This document shows positions 1 to 8,446 of a stretch of 64,000 bases of DNA, piece after piece. The notes below the pieces were generated by a model that worked only from the letters and a program-made list of their open reading frames with translations, was not told the DNA's origin and searched no databases. Origin of the DNA: Paenibacillus plantarum (GTDB lineage Bacteria > Bacillota > Bacilli > Paenibacillales > NBRC-103111); NCBI RefSeq assembly GCF_013141695.1, contig NZ_WHNY01000075.1, forward strand, positions 434,001 to 498,000, given 5' to 3'. Position 1 is the first letter of the stretch; each line of letters starts with the position of its first letter. Made by a program: the position numbers and the translations under genes.

Positions 1-1367
1 TCAATTAGCTCTTGGGTAATTACTTCACCAGGGAGCAAGATCGGAATGCCGGGCGGGTACACATAGATAAATTCAGCAATGATTCGATCCGCAGAGTCTT
101 TAAAAGGAAGGATTTCCGTTTCTCCATAGAAAGCATCACGTGGTGTCAATGTCAATTGTGGGATTGCAGGAACCTTGATGACAACTTCTTTAACTTCGGC
201 AACATCATCATTGATGTGAGATAACTCTCGCAAAGCCGTTAATAGAATGTCTACATTCTCTGGTGTGTCTCCTGGTGTGAAAAGACAGAGGATGTTGTAC
301 ATGTCACTCATCTCGACTTCGATATTGTAGTGATCTCGCAGCCAATTCTCTACTTCAAAGCCCGTGACACCTAGCTTACGAACGTGTACGCAGATTTTGG
401 TAGGATCATAAGCGTAAGTGGCTTCATCCCCGAGGATTTCTTCCCCGAAGCAATAGAGGTTCGGAATCTCGTTGATTTGCTTACGCGCGTAGTGAGCAAG
501 CTGAATCGTGCGTTCTGCCATTTCACGTCCGTTCAGAGCAAGGTGACGGCGAGATGTATCTAACGAACCTAGTAAAATATACGAAGTTGACGTCGTAGTC
601 AGCATCGAAATGATCGTCTGAATACGTTTCGGATTCACGCGATTTCCTTTGACATTGAGGACAGAGCTTTGCGTCATGGAACCACCAAGCTTATGTACAC
701 TTGTAGCCGCCATATCAGCACCAGCATCCATAGCAGACATCGGCAGTTTCTCGTGGAAATGAATAAGCACACCATGCGCTTCATCTACAAGAACGGGCAT
801 ATTGTAGCTGTGCACGAGATCTACGATTTCCTTAAGGTTCGTACATACGCCATAATAGGTAGGATTAATGACAAGTACGGCTTTCGCGTCCGGATGCTTT
901 TCGAGTGCACGGCGAACAGAACGAGTCGGAATGCCGTGATCAATTCCTAGATTTTTATCACGTGCAGGTTGAATGAAAACAGGCTTAGCTCCAACGAAAA
1001 TAATTGCGGCTAGTACGGATTTATGGACATTCCGCGGCACGATAATTTTATCGCCTTCGGAACAAACGGTCATAATCATTGTCATAATCGCTCCGCTCGT
1101 GCCTTGCACAGAGAAGAACGTGTGATCCGCGCCAAACGCATGTGCAGCCAGCTTCTGAGCTTCTTCAATAACGCCCATCGGCTGATGAAGATCATCTAGC
1201 GGTGCTATATTGATGAGGTCGATGGAAAGGGCATTATCGCCTATGAAAGCACGAAACTCCGGGTCCATGCCGACTCCTTTTTTATGGCCAGGAATGTGAA
1301 ACTGAATTGGATTTCTTTCCGCATGCGCAAGCAATGCAGAGAACAGGGGTGTACGGGTATGATCCAC
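1..1367 (-). CDS. speA: arginine/lysine/ornithine decarboxylase, SpeA-type (3' end outside window)
   Basis: PLP-dependent decarboxylase of the aminotransferase-fold Orn/Lys/Arg family, resembling Bacillus SpeA, which makes agmatine for polyamine synthesis. The translation begins after the GTG with DHTRTPLFSAL and carries FHIPGHKKGVGMDPEF, FSVQGTSGAIM and the PLP-lysine motif TSVHKLGG, followed by the C-terminal stretch TPRDAFYGETE and YPPGIPILLPGE. About 455 codons are present. The family is about 490 residues, so roughly 35 are missing beyond position 1. The GTG start at 1367 is chosen for the AGAAGGGAAG upstream; an in-frame stop just before it limits any extension. Arginine is the likely substrate by similarity, but lysine cannot be excluded from sequence alone. 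Confidence 0.9.
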   Translation of the reverse strand, partial: MDHTRTPLFSALLAHAERNPIQFHIPGHKKGVGMDPEFRAFIGDNALSIDLINIAPLDDLHQPMGVIEEAQKLAAHAFGADHTFFSVQGTSGAIMTMIMTVCSEGDKIIVPRNVHKSVLAAIIFVGAKPVFIQPARDKNLGIDHGIPTRSVRRALEKHPDAKAVLVINPTYYGVCTNLKEIVDLVHSYNMPVLVDEAHGVLIHFHEKLPMSAMDAGADMAATSVHKLGGSMTQSSVLNVKGNRVNPKRIQTIISMLTTTSTSYILLGSLDTSRRHLALNGREMAERTIQLAHYARKQINEIPNLYCFGEEILGDEATYAYDPTKICVHVRKLGVTGFEVENWLRDHYNIEVEMSDMYNILCLFTPGDTPENVDILLTALRELSHINDDVAEVKEVVIKVPAIPQLTLTPRDAFYGETEILPFKDSADRIIAEFIYVYPPGIPILLPGEVITQELI

Positions 1368-1539
1368 CTGATTATCGCTTCCCTTCTATCGTGGATTGCT
1401 TGTCCAAAAGTTGCAACAAACAAAATGAGTATATCAAACTAGAGATATGATGCAAGTTAATTTTTTCAAAATAGTTTGCACAAAATGGGGTCAAACTAAC
1501 ACGAAGAAGTATAAATAGGCAAAAAAAAGGAGAAATCGG

Positions 1540-2805
1540 ATGATTTGGATGCGAAAATGGCGGGATAATCGGCTTTTCTCACCATTTGTGATGGAATTGT
1601 TAATTATTATGTTCGTCGTAGAATTTGTAAAGGGAGCCTTACTTTTAACCGTTTTGCCGGTTTACATGACAACAGCGCTCGGTGCTTCTGCATTTGTTAT
1701 CGGATGGACGTTGGCTGCGCAATATATTGGCGATAATGTATTACGTACACCTGTGGGTTGGATTATTGATCGGCTAGGTTATCGTGTGACTATGCTAACA
1801 GGTGTGTTGTTGACTTTCCTTTCCGTTATTATCATGGCAATCACAACCCAATATTTGTGGATGATCGTTGGTTGTGCACTACTCGGATTTGGGACAGCCC
1901 CATTGTGGCCATGTGTTATTACAGGAACGACTGAAGTAGCAGGCGATGAGGGGAAAGCGACGATCATGAGTGTCGTTTATATGGCATGGTTGTCTGGGGT
2001 AGGGCTTGGTCCTGTGGCGATTAACTTCTTCGTTGGTGAGAATAACTATGCCTTTGCATTCAAGCTGCTTATCGGCTGTATGACAGTAGTCGTGCTGGTC
2101 GCGCTCATGCTTCCACGCAAACAGAAGGTAGCTAACACCGCTCGTGATTTAGAAGAGGAACAGGTTGCCCTCAAGTTGCATCACGTACAAAAGCCTACTT
2201 GGTTACATCGTGTATCTACCTATTTAAGCGAGGTTCGGAAATCGATGTCGATCAGTCCACTGATGTTTCCGGCTATGTTTGCTCAGACATTTGCTCTTGG
2301 GATATTAACACCGATTCTAACGCTATATGCCAAAGAAGTATTGATGCTATCTTCTTTTCAATACAGCCTATTTTTGGTCGCTGGAGGTGCGGTTACCGTC
2401 ATATTTCTGATTCCAATGGGCAAAATGGTAGACCGCTTAGGGATTCGCCCGTTTTTACTTATCGGGTTTACACTTAGTGCAGCAGCCTTACTTCTTTTCA
2501 CTTACGTGAAATCCATGAGCATGCTGTACATCTTAGTGGCGCTGCTTGGTGTAGGTTATGCTTTCATTATTCCTTCTTGGAATGCGTTGATTGCTTCTGC
2601 CATTCCACCTGAGAAAAGAGGGGCAGTCTGGGGTTTTTTCCTCACGATTGAAGGATGTGGGATGATCGTAGGCCCTATTGTGTCGGGTAAGCTTTGGGAC
2701 GTATACGGATATCATGCGCCTTTCCTTACAAGTGGATTTGTACTTATCTTGTTACTTGTTCTTCAAATGTTCATTTCCATCCCCAAAAAAGGTATGGTAC
2801 GATAA
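1540..2805 (+). CDS. MFS transporter
   Basis: Twelve-helix major facilitator superfamily permease of 421 residues. Hydrophobic segments run along the whole length in two halves, split by a charged central loop near residues 190-240. A typical MFS loop 2-3 motif follows helix 2 (GWIIDRLGYRVTML), and an equivalent is seen in the second half (GKMVDRLGIRPF). The start is supported by GGAG about 9 bases upstream. The next gene is also MFS, 33 bases downstream on the same strand, so the two are probably co-transcribed. The substrate is unknown; drug or metabolite efflux is the commonest role for this type. Confidence 0.85.
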   Translation: MIWMRKWRDNRLFSPFVMELLIIMFVVEFVKGALLLTVLPVYMTTALGASAFVIGWTLAAQYIGDNVLRTPVGWIIDRLGYRVTMLTGVLLTFLSVIIMAITTQYLWMIVGCALLGFGTAPLWPCVITGTTEVAGDEGKATIMSVVYMAWLSGVGLGPVAINFFVGENNYAFAFKLLIGCMTVVVLVALMLPRKQKVANTARDLEEEQVALKLHHVQKPTWLHRVSTYLSEVRKSMSISPLMFPAMFAQTFALGILTPILTLYAKEVLMLSSFQYSLFLVAGGAVTVIFLIPMGKMVDRLGIRPFLLIGFTLSAAALLLFTYVKSMSMLYILVALLGVGYAFIIPSWNALIASAIPPEKRGAVWGFFLTIEGCGMIVGPIVSGKLWDVYGYHAPFLTSGFVLILLLVLQMFISIPKKGMVR

Positions 2806-2838
2806 GGAAAAAGAATTGGTTTGGAGGCTTAATGCATC

Positions 2839-4008
2839 ATGAATAAACAGATTGGAATCATCATGTTGTTGCTGATGACGATCTTTATTGGTTTCGGAAT
2901 TATCATTCCAGTGTTGCCAGAAGTCGTGACTGGAGCGGGAGCGAAGTTTCATAACGCCGTACTCTTGTCGGTGTACTCAGCAGCTTCCTTCTTAATGTCT
3001 CCCATCTGGGGAGGCTTATCGGATCGTATTGGGCGTAGACCGATAATTCTCATCGGACTGCTAGGCTTTAGTGTGAGTTTCTTAATTTTCGGCTTCGCCA
3101 ATGATCATTTATGGATCATGTATGTATCCCGTATTCTAGGCGGCTTATTCTCAGGCGCGGCGACGGCTTGTGCTGTAGCTTATGTAGCAGATATTACAAC
3201 CGCAGAGAATCGGACCAAAGGTATGGGCATGGTTGGGATGTCGATTGGGCTAGGTTTTATCTTCGGACCAGCAGTTGGCGGGATTGTTAGCAAATGGGGA
3301 ACGTACACGCCATTCTTTGTAGCTGCTGCGCTTTCATTTGCTTCGTTCCTTTTAGCAGCTGCGATACTTAAAGAATTCTTGACATCGGACAAGCGCAGAT
3401 CTTCGAAAGAAAAAGCACCTTCGCGCTGGACTGCTTTCGATGGTGCTTCTAAGTACTTGTACGTATTGTCATTCTTCGTGTCGTTCACGTTGGCAGGACT
3501 TGAAGCAACGCTTCAGTATTATCAAATGGACAAAATCGGCGCTACGCCGTTTGACATTGGCATGATGTTCCTCGCGAGCGGCATCGTCGGCGCCTTGATC
3601 CAGGGCGGCGTTGTACGCCGCCTCGTGAAGCAAGGTGCCGAACAGTTCGTCATCGGCATCGGGTTATTGCTCTCAGCAGCTGGCTTTTTCCTGCTGCTGT
3701 ACTCCAGCAGCGTCGTAACCGCTGCAATTTACTTATCAGTCTTCGGCGCAGGCAACGCGCTGATCAGACCGTGTGTGACGTCGCTGATTACGCAGCGTAC
3801 GAAGGTTGGACAAGGCGTCGCGACAGGCCTCAGCTCCTCCATGGATAGCCTCGGCCGCATAGCAGGCCCGCTCCTTGGCGGAGCGGTGTTCGCGATCGCC
3901 CACTCGCTGCCGTTCATCATCGGCGGCGTGCTTTGCCTAGCTGCGATCTTGCTGCTGCAGCGCTTCATTATGGTTGATCGCCAAACTACCGCGCAACGAG
4001 CGGTTTAG
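2839..4008 (+). CDS. MFS efflux transporter, Bmr/TetA-like
   Basis: Twelve-helix MFS antiporter of 389 residues in the DHA1 drug efflux style. It begins IGIIMLLLMTIFIGFGIIIPVLP and has the loop 2-3 signature GGLSDRIGRRPIIL and the helix 5 antiporter-type motif GLGFIFGPAVGG. An ATG 7 bases upstream is out of frame and stops at once, so 2839 is the start, with GGAGG upstream. It probably shares a transcript with the MFS gene before it and is followed by a strong terminator. The second half is clearly richer in G+C than the first (about 60-68% in 3540-3960), which could mark a recombined segment. The substrate is not predictable. Confidence 0.85.
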   Translation: MNKQIGIIMLLLMTIFIGFGIIIPVLPEVVTGAGAKFHNAVLLSVYSAASFLMSPIWGGLSDRIGRRPIILIGLLGFSVSFLIFGFANDHLWIMYVSRILGGLFSGAATACAVAYVADITTAENRTKGMGMVGMSIGLGFIFGPAVGGIVSKWGTYTPFFVAAALSFASFLLAAAILKEFLTSDKRRSSKEKAPSRWTAFDGASKYLYVLSFFVSFTLAGLEATLQYYQMDKIGATPFDIGMMFLASGIVGALIQGGVVRRLVKQGAEQFVIGIGLLLSAAGFFLLLYSSSVVTAAIYLSVFGAGNALIRPCVTSLITQRTKVGQGVATGLSSSMDSLGRIAGPLLGGAVFAIAHSLPFIIGGVLCLAAILLLQRFIMVDRQTTAQRAV

Positions 4009-4016
4009 CTTAACGT

Positions 4017-4067
4017 AAAAAGCTGCACATCCATATCTCCGGAAGGAGAGGGATGTGCAGCTTTTTG
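4017..4067 (+). terminator. Rho-independent terminator after the MFS pair
   Basis: AGCTGCACATCC pairs with GGATGTGCAGCT around a loop of about 18 bases and is followed by TTTTTG. It lies 9 bases after the MFS stop codon. The matching A run on the 5' side could make it act on the opposite strand as well. Confidence 0.85.
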
Positions 4068-4186
4068 TTTGGTTATTTTTCTCCATAAGGTTAGGTGTTT
4101 GTCGATAAAATCGACTTACAAATAGCGGCCTCCTGTGGCGTTTGGTCTCCTGCAAGTAGAAAAAATCGACTAACTCCACTCAACTG

Positions 4187-4843
4187 CTATCGTGGCGACA
4201 GACCATACAAAATAAACTTAATCGTATAGTCGATTTCTTTCTCTTCATCCCAGTCCGCATCAGGGACGAGAAGAAAACGAGTAATGAGAAAGCCGACTAT
4301 CGTGGAGACGATCAGACGCATTGTAGTTGGCGCAGGGAGTTCAATGATTTGCCCCTGCTTCTGGAAATGCCGAATGGCTTTATAAGCTTTCTCCAGCACT
4401 AGAACTGCCACTGTTTCTTTGAATTGTTCGCGAAGCTCGTTGTGGAACGGGATTTCATGCATGAAGATTTTGATGACTGGAAAGTGCCTTCGCGCAAATT
4501 CTAAGCGATTCACAATAATCGCACGTAGGAATTGCTCGACATCGGGGTAATCAGCTTCCAAAACCTTCGTAAAATCTTTAACAGCAAATGGTGCAATGAG
4601 CTTGGACATCATCGGTGCTACGATCGAGAGAAGCAGCTCTTTTTTTGTTTTGTAATGACGGAAGATCGTGCCTTCCGCGACGCCAGCTTTCTGGGCAATC
4701 TCGCTTGTAGAGGAGCCTGCAAAACCTTTCTCAGAGAAAATCTCCACAGCCGCTTGAACAATCTTAATCTGTTTATCGGTCATTTTCTCTTCTTCGTCGT
4801 TCAGACGCAGCAGTTCAGTTAACCATGGCTCGATCTCGGACAT
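4187..4843 (-). CDS. TetR/AcrR family repressor of the adjacent ABC exporter
   Basis: About 218 residues. The N-terminal helix-turn-helix of the TetR type is clear: QIKIVQAAVEIFSEKGF, then TSEIAQKAGVAEGTIFRHYKTKKELL. The C-terminal ligand-binding region is all helical. An in-frame ATG lies at 4873, but AGAGGTG with good spacing precedes the ATG at 4843, so the shorter start is preferred. The gene is last in an operon with an ABC-2 ATPase and permease (about 38 bases from the permease). Two copies of a TetR-like operator flank the operon promoter, so it most likely represses its own operon and is released by a compound that the pump exports. Confidence 0.88.
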   Translation of the reverse strand: MSEIEPWLTELLRLNDEEEKMTDKQIKIVQAAVEIFSEKGFAGSSTSEIAQKAGVAEGTIFRHYKTKKELLLSIVAPMMSKLIAPFAVKDFTKVLEADYPDVEQFLRAIIVNRLEFARRHFPVIKIFMHEIPFHNELREQFKETVAVLVLEKAYKAIRHFQKQGQIIELPAPTTMRLIVSTIVGFLITRFLLVPDADWDEEKEIDYTIKFILYGLSPR

Positions 4844-4880
4844 TGCATTCACCTCTTTCTCCGTTCTAGACATCCATCCA

Positions 4881-5912
4881 TTATATCTTACGATGCTTCT
4901 TTAATGCCACAATATTCAAGATCATAAAGACGAGGGTAAAGGCTGCAAGTACAAGCACATCAAGCCAGATGCGATCCCAGCCTGCGCCGCGAATCATAAT
5001 ATTCCGCAGAGCGTCGGCGCCATAGTACAGCGGCATCAAATGACCAATCCAACGTAGGTAGACAGACATTGTATCCAAGCTGAACAATCCGGAGAAGAAG
5101 ACCTGAGGCACAATGATGAGCGGGATGAACTGAATCATTTGGAACTCATTGTTCGCGAAGGCAGAAATTAGCGTTCCCAGTGAGAGCGCAGCAAGAGCCA
5201 ATAACAGGGTAATCAGCAGCACATACCAGAAGGATCCTACCATCATCAGGCCGAGGACGCTCGTTGCAAACCAAGCAATAAGTGTCGCTTGCAAGGTAGT
5301 GAAGATTCCAAAACCAAGGATGTACCCCACAACGATCTCCCATCGACGCAATGGTGTAGCGAGCAATCGTTCCAAGGTCCCGCCTGTACGTTCTCTCAAG
5401 AAGGACACGCCTGACAATAGAAAGACGAAAAAGAAAACGAAAAATCCAATAAGTACCGGTCCGAAATTGTCAAAAGCGGCCATATCAGCGGCACCGTGTA
5501 AATACGTTATCGTTGGTGCAAGTGCGGCTGCGGTGCCTGTCGGGGCGGAGTTTTGCAATGCTTTTTGTAACAGGAAAAGAACAGCTTTATTCTTGCTTGG
5601 ATCACTGCCTTCCAGGGTTAATTGCGGTGTAGTTCCATTCATGACGAGCACAGCATCTAAGTGAACATTATCCAGTTCTGTTTGCGCTTCTTCTGCCGTG
5701 TAGACGGTAACCTCCGCGTTCAAATCCTGCAGCTTCTGAATGAGCGGGGCAGGAACATTTACGGCGCCAAGTTTGGGCACATAGGTGTTGCCATTGAAAA
5801 CCAAGGACATCATGAACAAAATGAGCATAGGAGCTACTAGCATCATCATGAGCGTTCTTTTATCATGGAAAAATTGGCGAAGAATGCGTATAACAATGGC
5901 TCGAATTCTCAT
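4881..5912 (-). CDS. ABC-2 type transporter permease
   Basis: 343 residues with the ABC-2 plan: one N-terminal transmembrane helix (near 20-40), an external domain (about 45-155), then five hydrophobic helices. The cytoplasmic coupling segment FLRERTGGTLERLLATPLRRWEIV lies between helices 2 and 3 and is typical of drug or antibiotic exporters of this class. The start overlaps the ATPase stop by 4 bases (ATGA), which implies translational coupling. It should form the membrane part of a full exporter as a homodimer with the ATPase upstream. The substrate is unknown. Confidence 0.88.
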   Translation of the reverse strand: MRIRAIVIRILRQFFHDKRTLMMMLVAPMLILFMMSLVFNGNTYVPKLGAVNVPAPLIQKLQDLNAEVTVYTAEEAQTELDNVHLDAVLVMNGTTPQLTLEGSDPSKNKAVLFLLQKALQNSAPTGTAAALAPTITYLHGAADMAAFDNFGPVLIGFFVFFFVFLLSGVSFLRERTGGTLERLLATPLRRWEIVVGYILGFGIFTTLQATLIAWFATSVLGLMMVGSFWYVLLITLLLALAALSLGTLISAFANNEFQMIQFIPLIIVPQVFFSGLFSLDTMSVYLRWIGHLMPLYYGADALRNIMIRGAGWDRIWLDVLVLAAFTLVFMILNIVALKKHRKI

Positions 5913-6637
5913 GCGTGAGCACCTCCATACACTAAGAATGCTTCTTCAATCGTGGAGGAAGAGGTCGCGTGTTTTAACTCCTCAGGCGTGCCTATGGCGG
6001 TGAGACTTCCGTCTCGAATCATGCCGAGTTGATGGCATTTGTCTGCTTCATCCATCACATGTGTGGTCAAAAGAATAGTAGTGCCATTCAGACTCAGATT
6101 CGTCAGCTCCTGCCAGATCGATTTGCGTAAGACAGGGTCAATCCCTACGGTAGGTTCATCGAGAATAAGTATACTTGGCTCATGGAGCAAGGAAATGGCA
6201 AGCGATAACCGTCGCTTCATGCCTCCCGAATAGTTGCTGACTTGCTTCTTCAGATGATCGCTCAAATTAACAAGCTCCATGACCGTTTCAATTCGCTGCT
6301 TGCATTTGGCGCCTTTGAGTCCATATAAGGCTGCGAAAAAAGCCAGGTTCTCCTGCGCCGTCAATTCGGTGTATAAGGCATCTGATTGCGCCATATAGCC
6401 GATTTGGGAGAGCATAGCTAGCTGTGGCATCTTCTGGCCAAGTACGGTCACCTGACCGGATGTAGGGGCATCAATGCCTGCGATCATGCGGACAAGTGTT
6501 GTTTTACCCGAACCGGAAGGACCCAGGAGTCCAAAAATCTGTGAACGAGGAACCGCAAGCGTAATGTTCTTCAGAACCGTTTTCTCACCAAATTGCTTGC
6601 TGACTCCTTGCACTTGAATCGATGTGGCGGATGTCAT
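5909..6637 (-). CDS. ABC exporter ATP-binding protein
   Basis: About 242 residues with Walker A GPSGSGKTT, the signature SGGMKRRLSLA, Walker B ILILDEPTVGID and the switch His in LLTTHVMDEAD. This is the drug-exporter (CcmA/DrrA-like) ATPase class. An upstream in-frame ATG at 6703 would add 22 residues, but that stretch contains one of the TetR operators. AGAGGTG lies just before the ATG at 6637, so the shorter start is chosen. It is first in the operon ATPase-permease-TetR and is probably under control of that TetR. Confidence 0.9.
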   Translation of the reverse strand: MTSATSIQVQGVSKQFGEKTVLKNITLAVPRSQIFGLLGPSGSGKTTLVRMIAGIDAPTSGQVTVLGQKMPQLAMLSQIGYMAQSDALYTELTAQENLAFFAALYGLKGAKCKQRIETVMELVNLSDHLKKQVSNYSGGMKRRLSLAISLLHEPSILILDEPTVGIDPVLRKSIWQELTNLSLNGTTILLTTHVMDEADKCHQLGMIRDGSLTAIGTPEELKHATSSSTIEEAFLVYGGAHA

Positions 6638-6666
6638 GGTCTGCACCTCTTTCGATAAATAATAAA

Positions 6667-6682
6667 GTGAGTAATCACTCAT
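6667..6682. promoter_or_regulatory. TetR-type operator, promoter-distal copy
   Basis: The 16-base sequence GTGAGTAATCACTCAT has inverted arms TGAGT/ACTCA. It lies downstream of the predicted transcription start of the ABC-TetR operon and is repeated exactly at 6728-6743. Confidence 0.75.
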
Positions 6683-6698
6683 TTTTAATCCTAAACCA

Positions 6699-6727
6699 AT
6701 CATACGATAAATTTATGCCGTTGAGAA
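6699..6727 (-). promoter_or_regulatory. promoter of the ABC-TetR operon
   Basis: On the minus strand TTCTCA (6727-6722) and TATGAT (6704-6699) are separated by 17 bases. The -35 is weak and the -10 is good. The position between the two operators supports the call. Confidence 0.5.
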
Positions 6728-6743
6728 GTGAGTAATCACTCAT
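6728..6743. promoter_or_regulatory. TetR-type operator, second identical copy
   Basis: Exact second copy of the 16-base element at 6667-6682, with start points 61 bases apart. It abuts the -35 hexamer of the operon promoter. Two identical palindromes around one promoter, next to a TetR gene, strongly suggest the binding sites of that regulator. Confidence 0.75.
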
Positions 6744-6773
6744 TTTTTCTGAAAAGTTGAGATGCAAATAATG

Positions 6774-6802
6774 AAAAAGAGGCATTCCATAGAATGCCCC
6801 TC
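6774..6802 (-). terminator. terminator of the secreted repeat protein gene
   Basis: On the minus strand GGCATTC-TATG-GAATGCC is followed by TCTTTTT. It lies just after the stop of the gene ending at 6819. Confidence 0.85.
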
Positions 6803-6818
6803 CTGTTAACGCCAAACG

Positions 6819-7499
6819 CTACTTTTTCGCTTTTGGTTCCATTTTGTGATCAACCCACTTCTCAATAGAAGGTGTTAATTGATCCTTGATCGATACCACT
6901 AGCTTGTCTTTGGAAATACCTTTCGCTTGCGCAATTTCAGCTAAAGACTTACCTGCATGCAGTTGTGCACGGAGTTCGTCTTTACTCATGCCAAGCGATT
7001 TTGCGAGCTTTTCAGTGTCGGGTTTTAAGCCGAACTTATGTTTGCCATGCCCAGGGTGGTGAGCTAGCAGGTTCTTCTCATTGAGAATGAACTTCAAATG
7101 CTCGCCGAGCTTTTGCTTCATGTGCTCGCCTTGGTCAGCAGTCAGCTTGCCATCTTTCACAGCGGTTTCAATCTTCGTCGTCCGAAGTTGTTGCAGCTTC
7201 GCAGTTAGATCGGCTTCTGAGATACCTTTTTCAGCGGCGACTTCTACAATGCTTTTCCCGCTCTTCAGCGACTTGAAGAGAACTTCTTTGTCAACACCGA
7301 TAACCGTTGCGGATTCTTCAATAATCGGCCATTTCCGTTTATGGTGTCCGCTATGACCCGTCTCATCTGACTGTTGCAATGTAACGGTTGGCTGATCTTC
7401 GGAATCAGGGTTCTGTGCGACAGCAGAGAGGCTGCCACCCAAGATACAGGTGAGAGCGATGGAGCTGATGAGCAGCTTCCTAATGTTTGTTACTTCCAT
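6819..7499 (-). CDS. secreted protein with two internal helical repeats
   Basis: 226 residues. The N-terminus has a signal peptide (RKLLISSIALTCILGGSLSAVAQ, probable cleavage near residue 29). After a His-rich linker, two similar units are visible at about 62-105 and 162-205. Each has an L-x3-L-(K/H)-(S/A)-GKS-(I/L)-x-E-(V/I)-A-x-x-KGIS core, a pattern seen in DUF2680/YckD-like and related secreted Firmicutes proteins. Between them, a KxGKLTADQGEHMKQKL segment also resembles that group. The start has AAAGGAGG upstream. The function is unknown; the cleaved product would be exported and is strongly charged. It stands alone with its own terminator. Confidence 0.7.
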   Translation of the reverse strand: MEVTNIRKLLISSIALTCILGGSLSAVAQNPDSEDQPTVTLQQSDETGHSGHHKRKWPIIEESATVIGVDKEVLFKSLKSGKSIVEVAAEKGISEADLTAKLQQLRTTKIETAVKDGKLTADQGEHMKQKLGEHLKFILNEKNLLAHHPGHGKHKFGLKPDTEKLAKSLGMSKDELRAQLHAGKSLAEIAQAKGISKDKLVVSIKDQLTPSIEKWVDHKMEPKAKK

Positions 7500-7610
7500 G
7501 GGATTCGAGGCCTCCTTTCCTGTTTATTGGGAATTACAGGATTTAGTCTGCGCAGGAAAGCCACGTTTTAGTTGAAAGCAACCTTAATTTAATATAAATT
7601 TTTCGTGAAA

Positions 7611-8249
7611 TTAGAGCGATGGTGTGTCGACAGCAAGTTTGTACAACGGAATCAGCTTCGCAAAGGTTTGTTCGATTAAAAGTTCCAACTCAGCAGGTTT
7701 TGCTAACACAGGGTCATCGAAACGGAGGTTTCGACCGATGAGCAGCTCTGCTTTTTTGACATCACGGAAGCGAATTAAGGCTTCGTTCCAGCCTGTAGTG
7801 TCGAGTTGAGACACGGAAATCGTATCTTTTTTCATATGATCAAAAGAAAGTAGGAAATCTGTTGGAATTTCGGCTTGAATCCTCTTCAAATTGTTCATAT
7901 AAGTCGTAGCGATATTGCCTTTGTTCGGTAGCTCATAAATGAGTGCAAGCCAGATGAAAACGCGATCATCGAAAAGACCGACCTGGAAGTGAGGCACTTG
8001 CTTGTAGCCGCGTTTGTTCGGACAGATAGCCATCCAGGTATCCACAGGCGGATTGATCTTACGACGTAAGTGTTTCGCAATATGGAGGAACATCTCGGTT
8101 CCCGATTGGACAGATAATTCGGTTGCCAATACATCGCCAAGGCCTTTGAATTTAGGTTGAATTCGCTCGCGAATGGCGGCCATACGTCCGTCTAATCCCT
8201 CAATAGCGAAGGTATCGAAATCGTGTTGTGTAAATCCTGTAAAACTCAT
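7611..8249 (-). CDS. DUF1054 (UPF0637) family protein, YktB-like
   Basis: 212 residues, with similarity along the whole length to the YktB family of Bacillales. Recognisable parts are the opening FTGFTQHDFDTFAIEGLDGRM, HLRRKINPPVDTW and the middle PHFQVGLFDDRVFIWLALIYE. The family has a known fold but no assigned biochemical role; it is cytosolic, with no signal or membrane segment. The gene is monocistronic, between two unrelated genes. Confidence 0.85.
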   Translation of the reverse strand: MSFTGFTQHDFDTFAIEGLDGRMAAIRERIQPKFKGLGDVLATELSVQSGTEMFLHIAKHLRRKINPPVDTWMAICPNKRGYKQVPHFQVGLFDDRVFIWLALIYELPNKGNIATTYMNNLKRIQAEIPTDFLLSFDHMKKDTISVSQLDTTGWNEALIRFRDVKKAELLIGRNLRFDDPVLAKPAELELLIEQTFAKLIPLYKLAVDTPSL

Positions 8250-8446
8250 AATGGAAGTTCCTCATTTCACTTGCATGTTTTTCAACTATTCTAAAGCAAT
8301 TTCGACCAACTCGCAATGAATCAAGCGCATGGTTTGGTTAGTTTTTATAGGTCAATAGACGGATATTGTCGAAACAAGGAGGTAAATTAAGGTAGTTGTC
8401 GAATGAGTTAAGGTAACAAGCTAGGAATGGTACAGGAGGAATTTGA

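Noticed and set aside
5149..5664. A 171-codon open frame opposite the ABC permease gene
   Set aside because: It is the mirror of a conserved membrane protein gene and has no protein features of its own.
8370..8440. AGGAGG and a repeated TTAAGGTA upstream of the stalk-domain gene that suggested a leader peptide
   Set aside because: The only frame from the upstream AGGAGG stops after about six codons, and nothing else supports a leader peptide.
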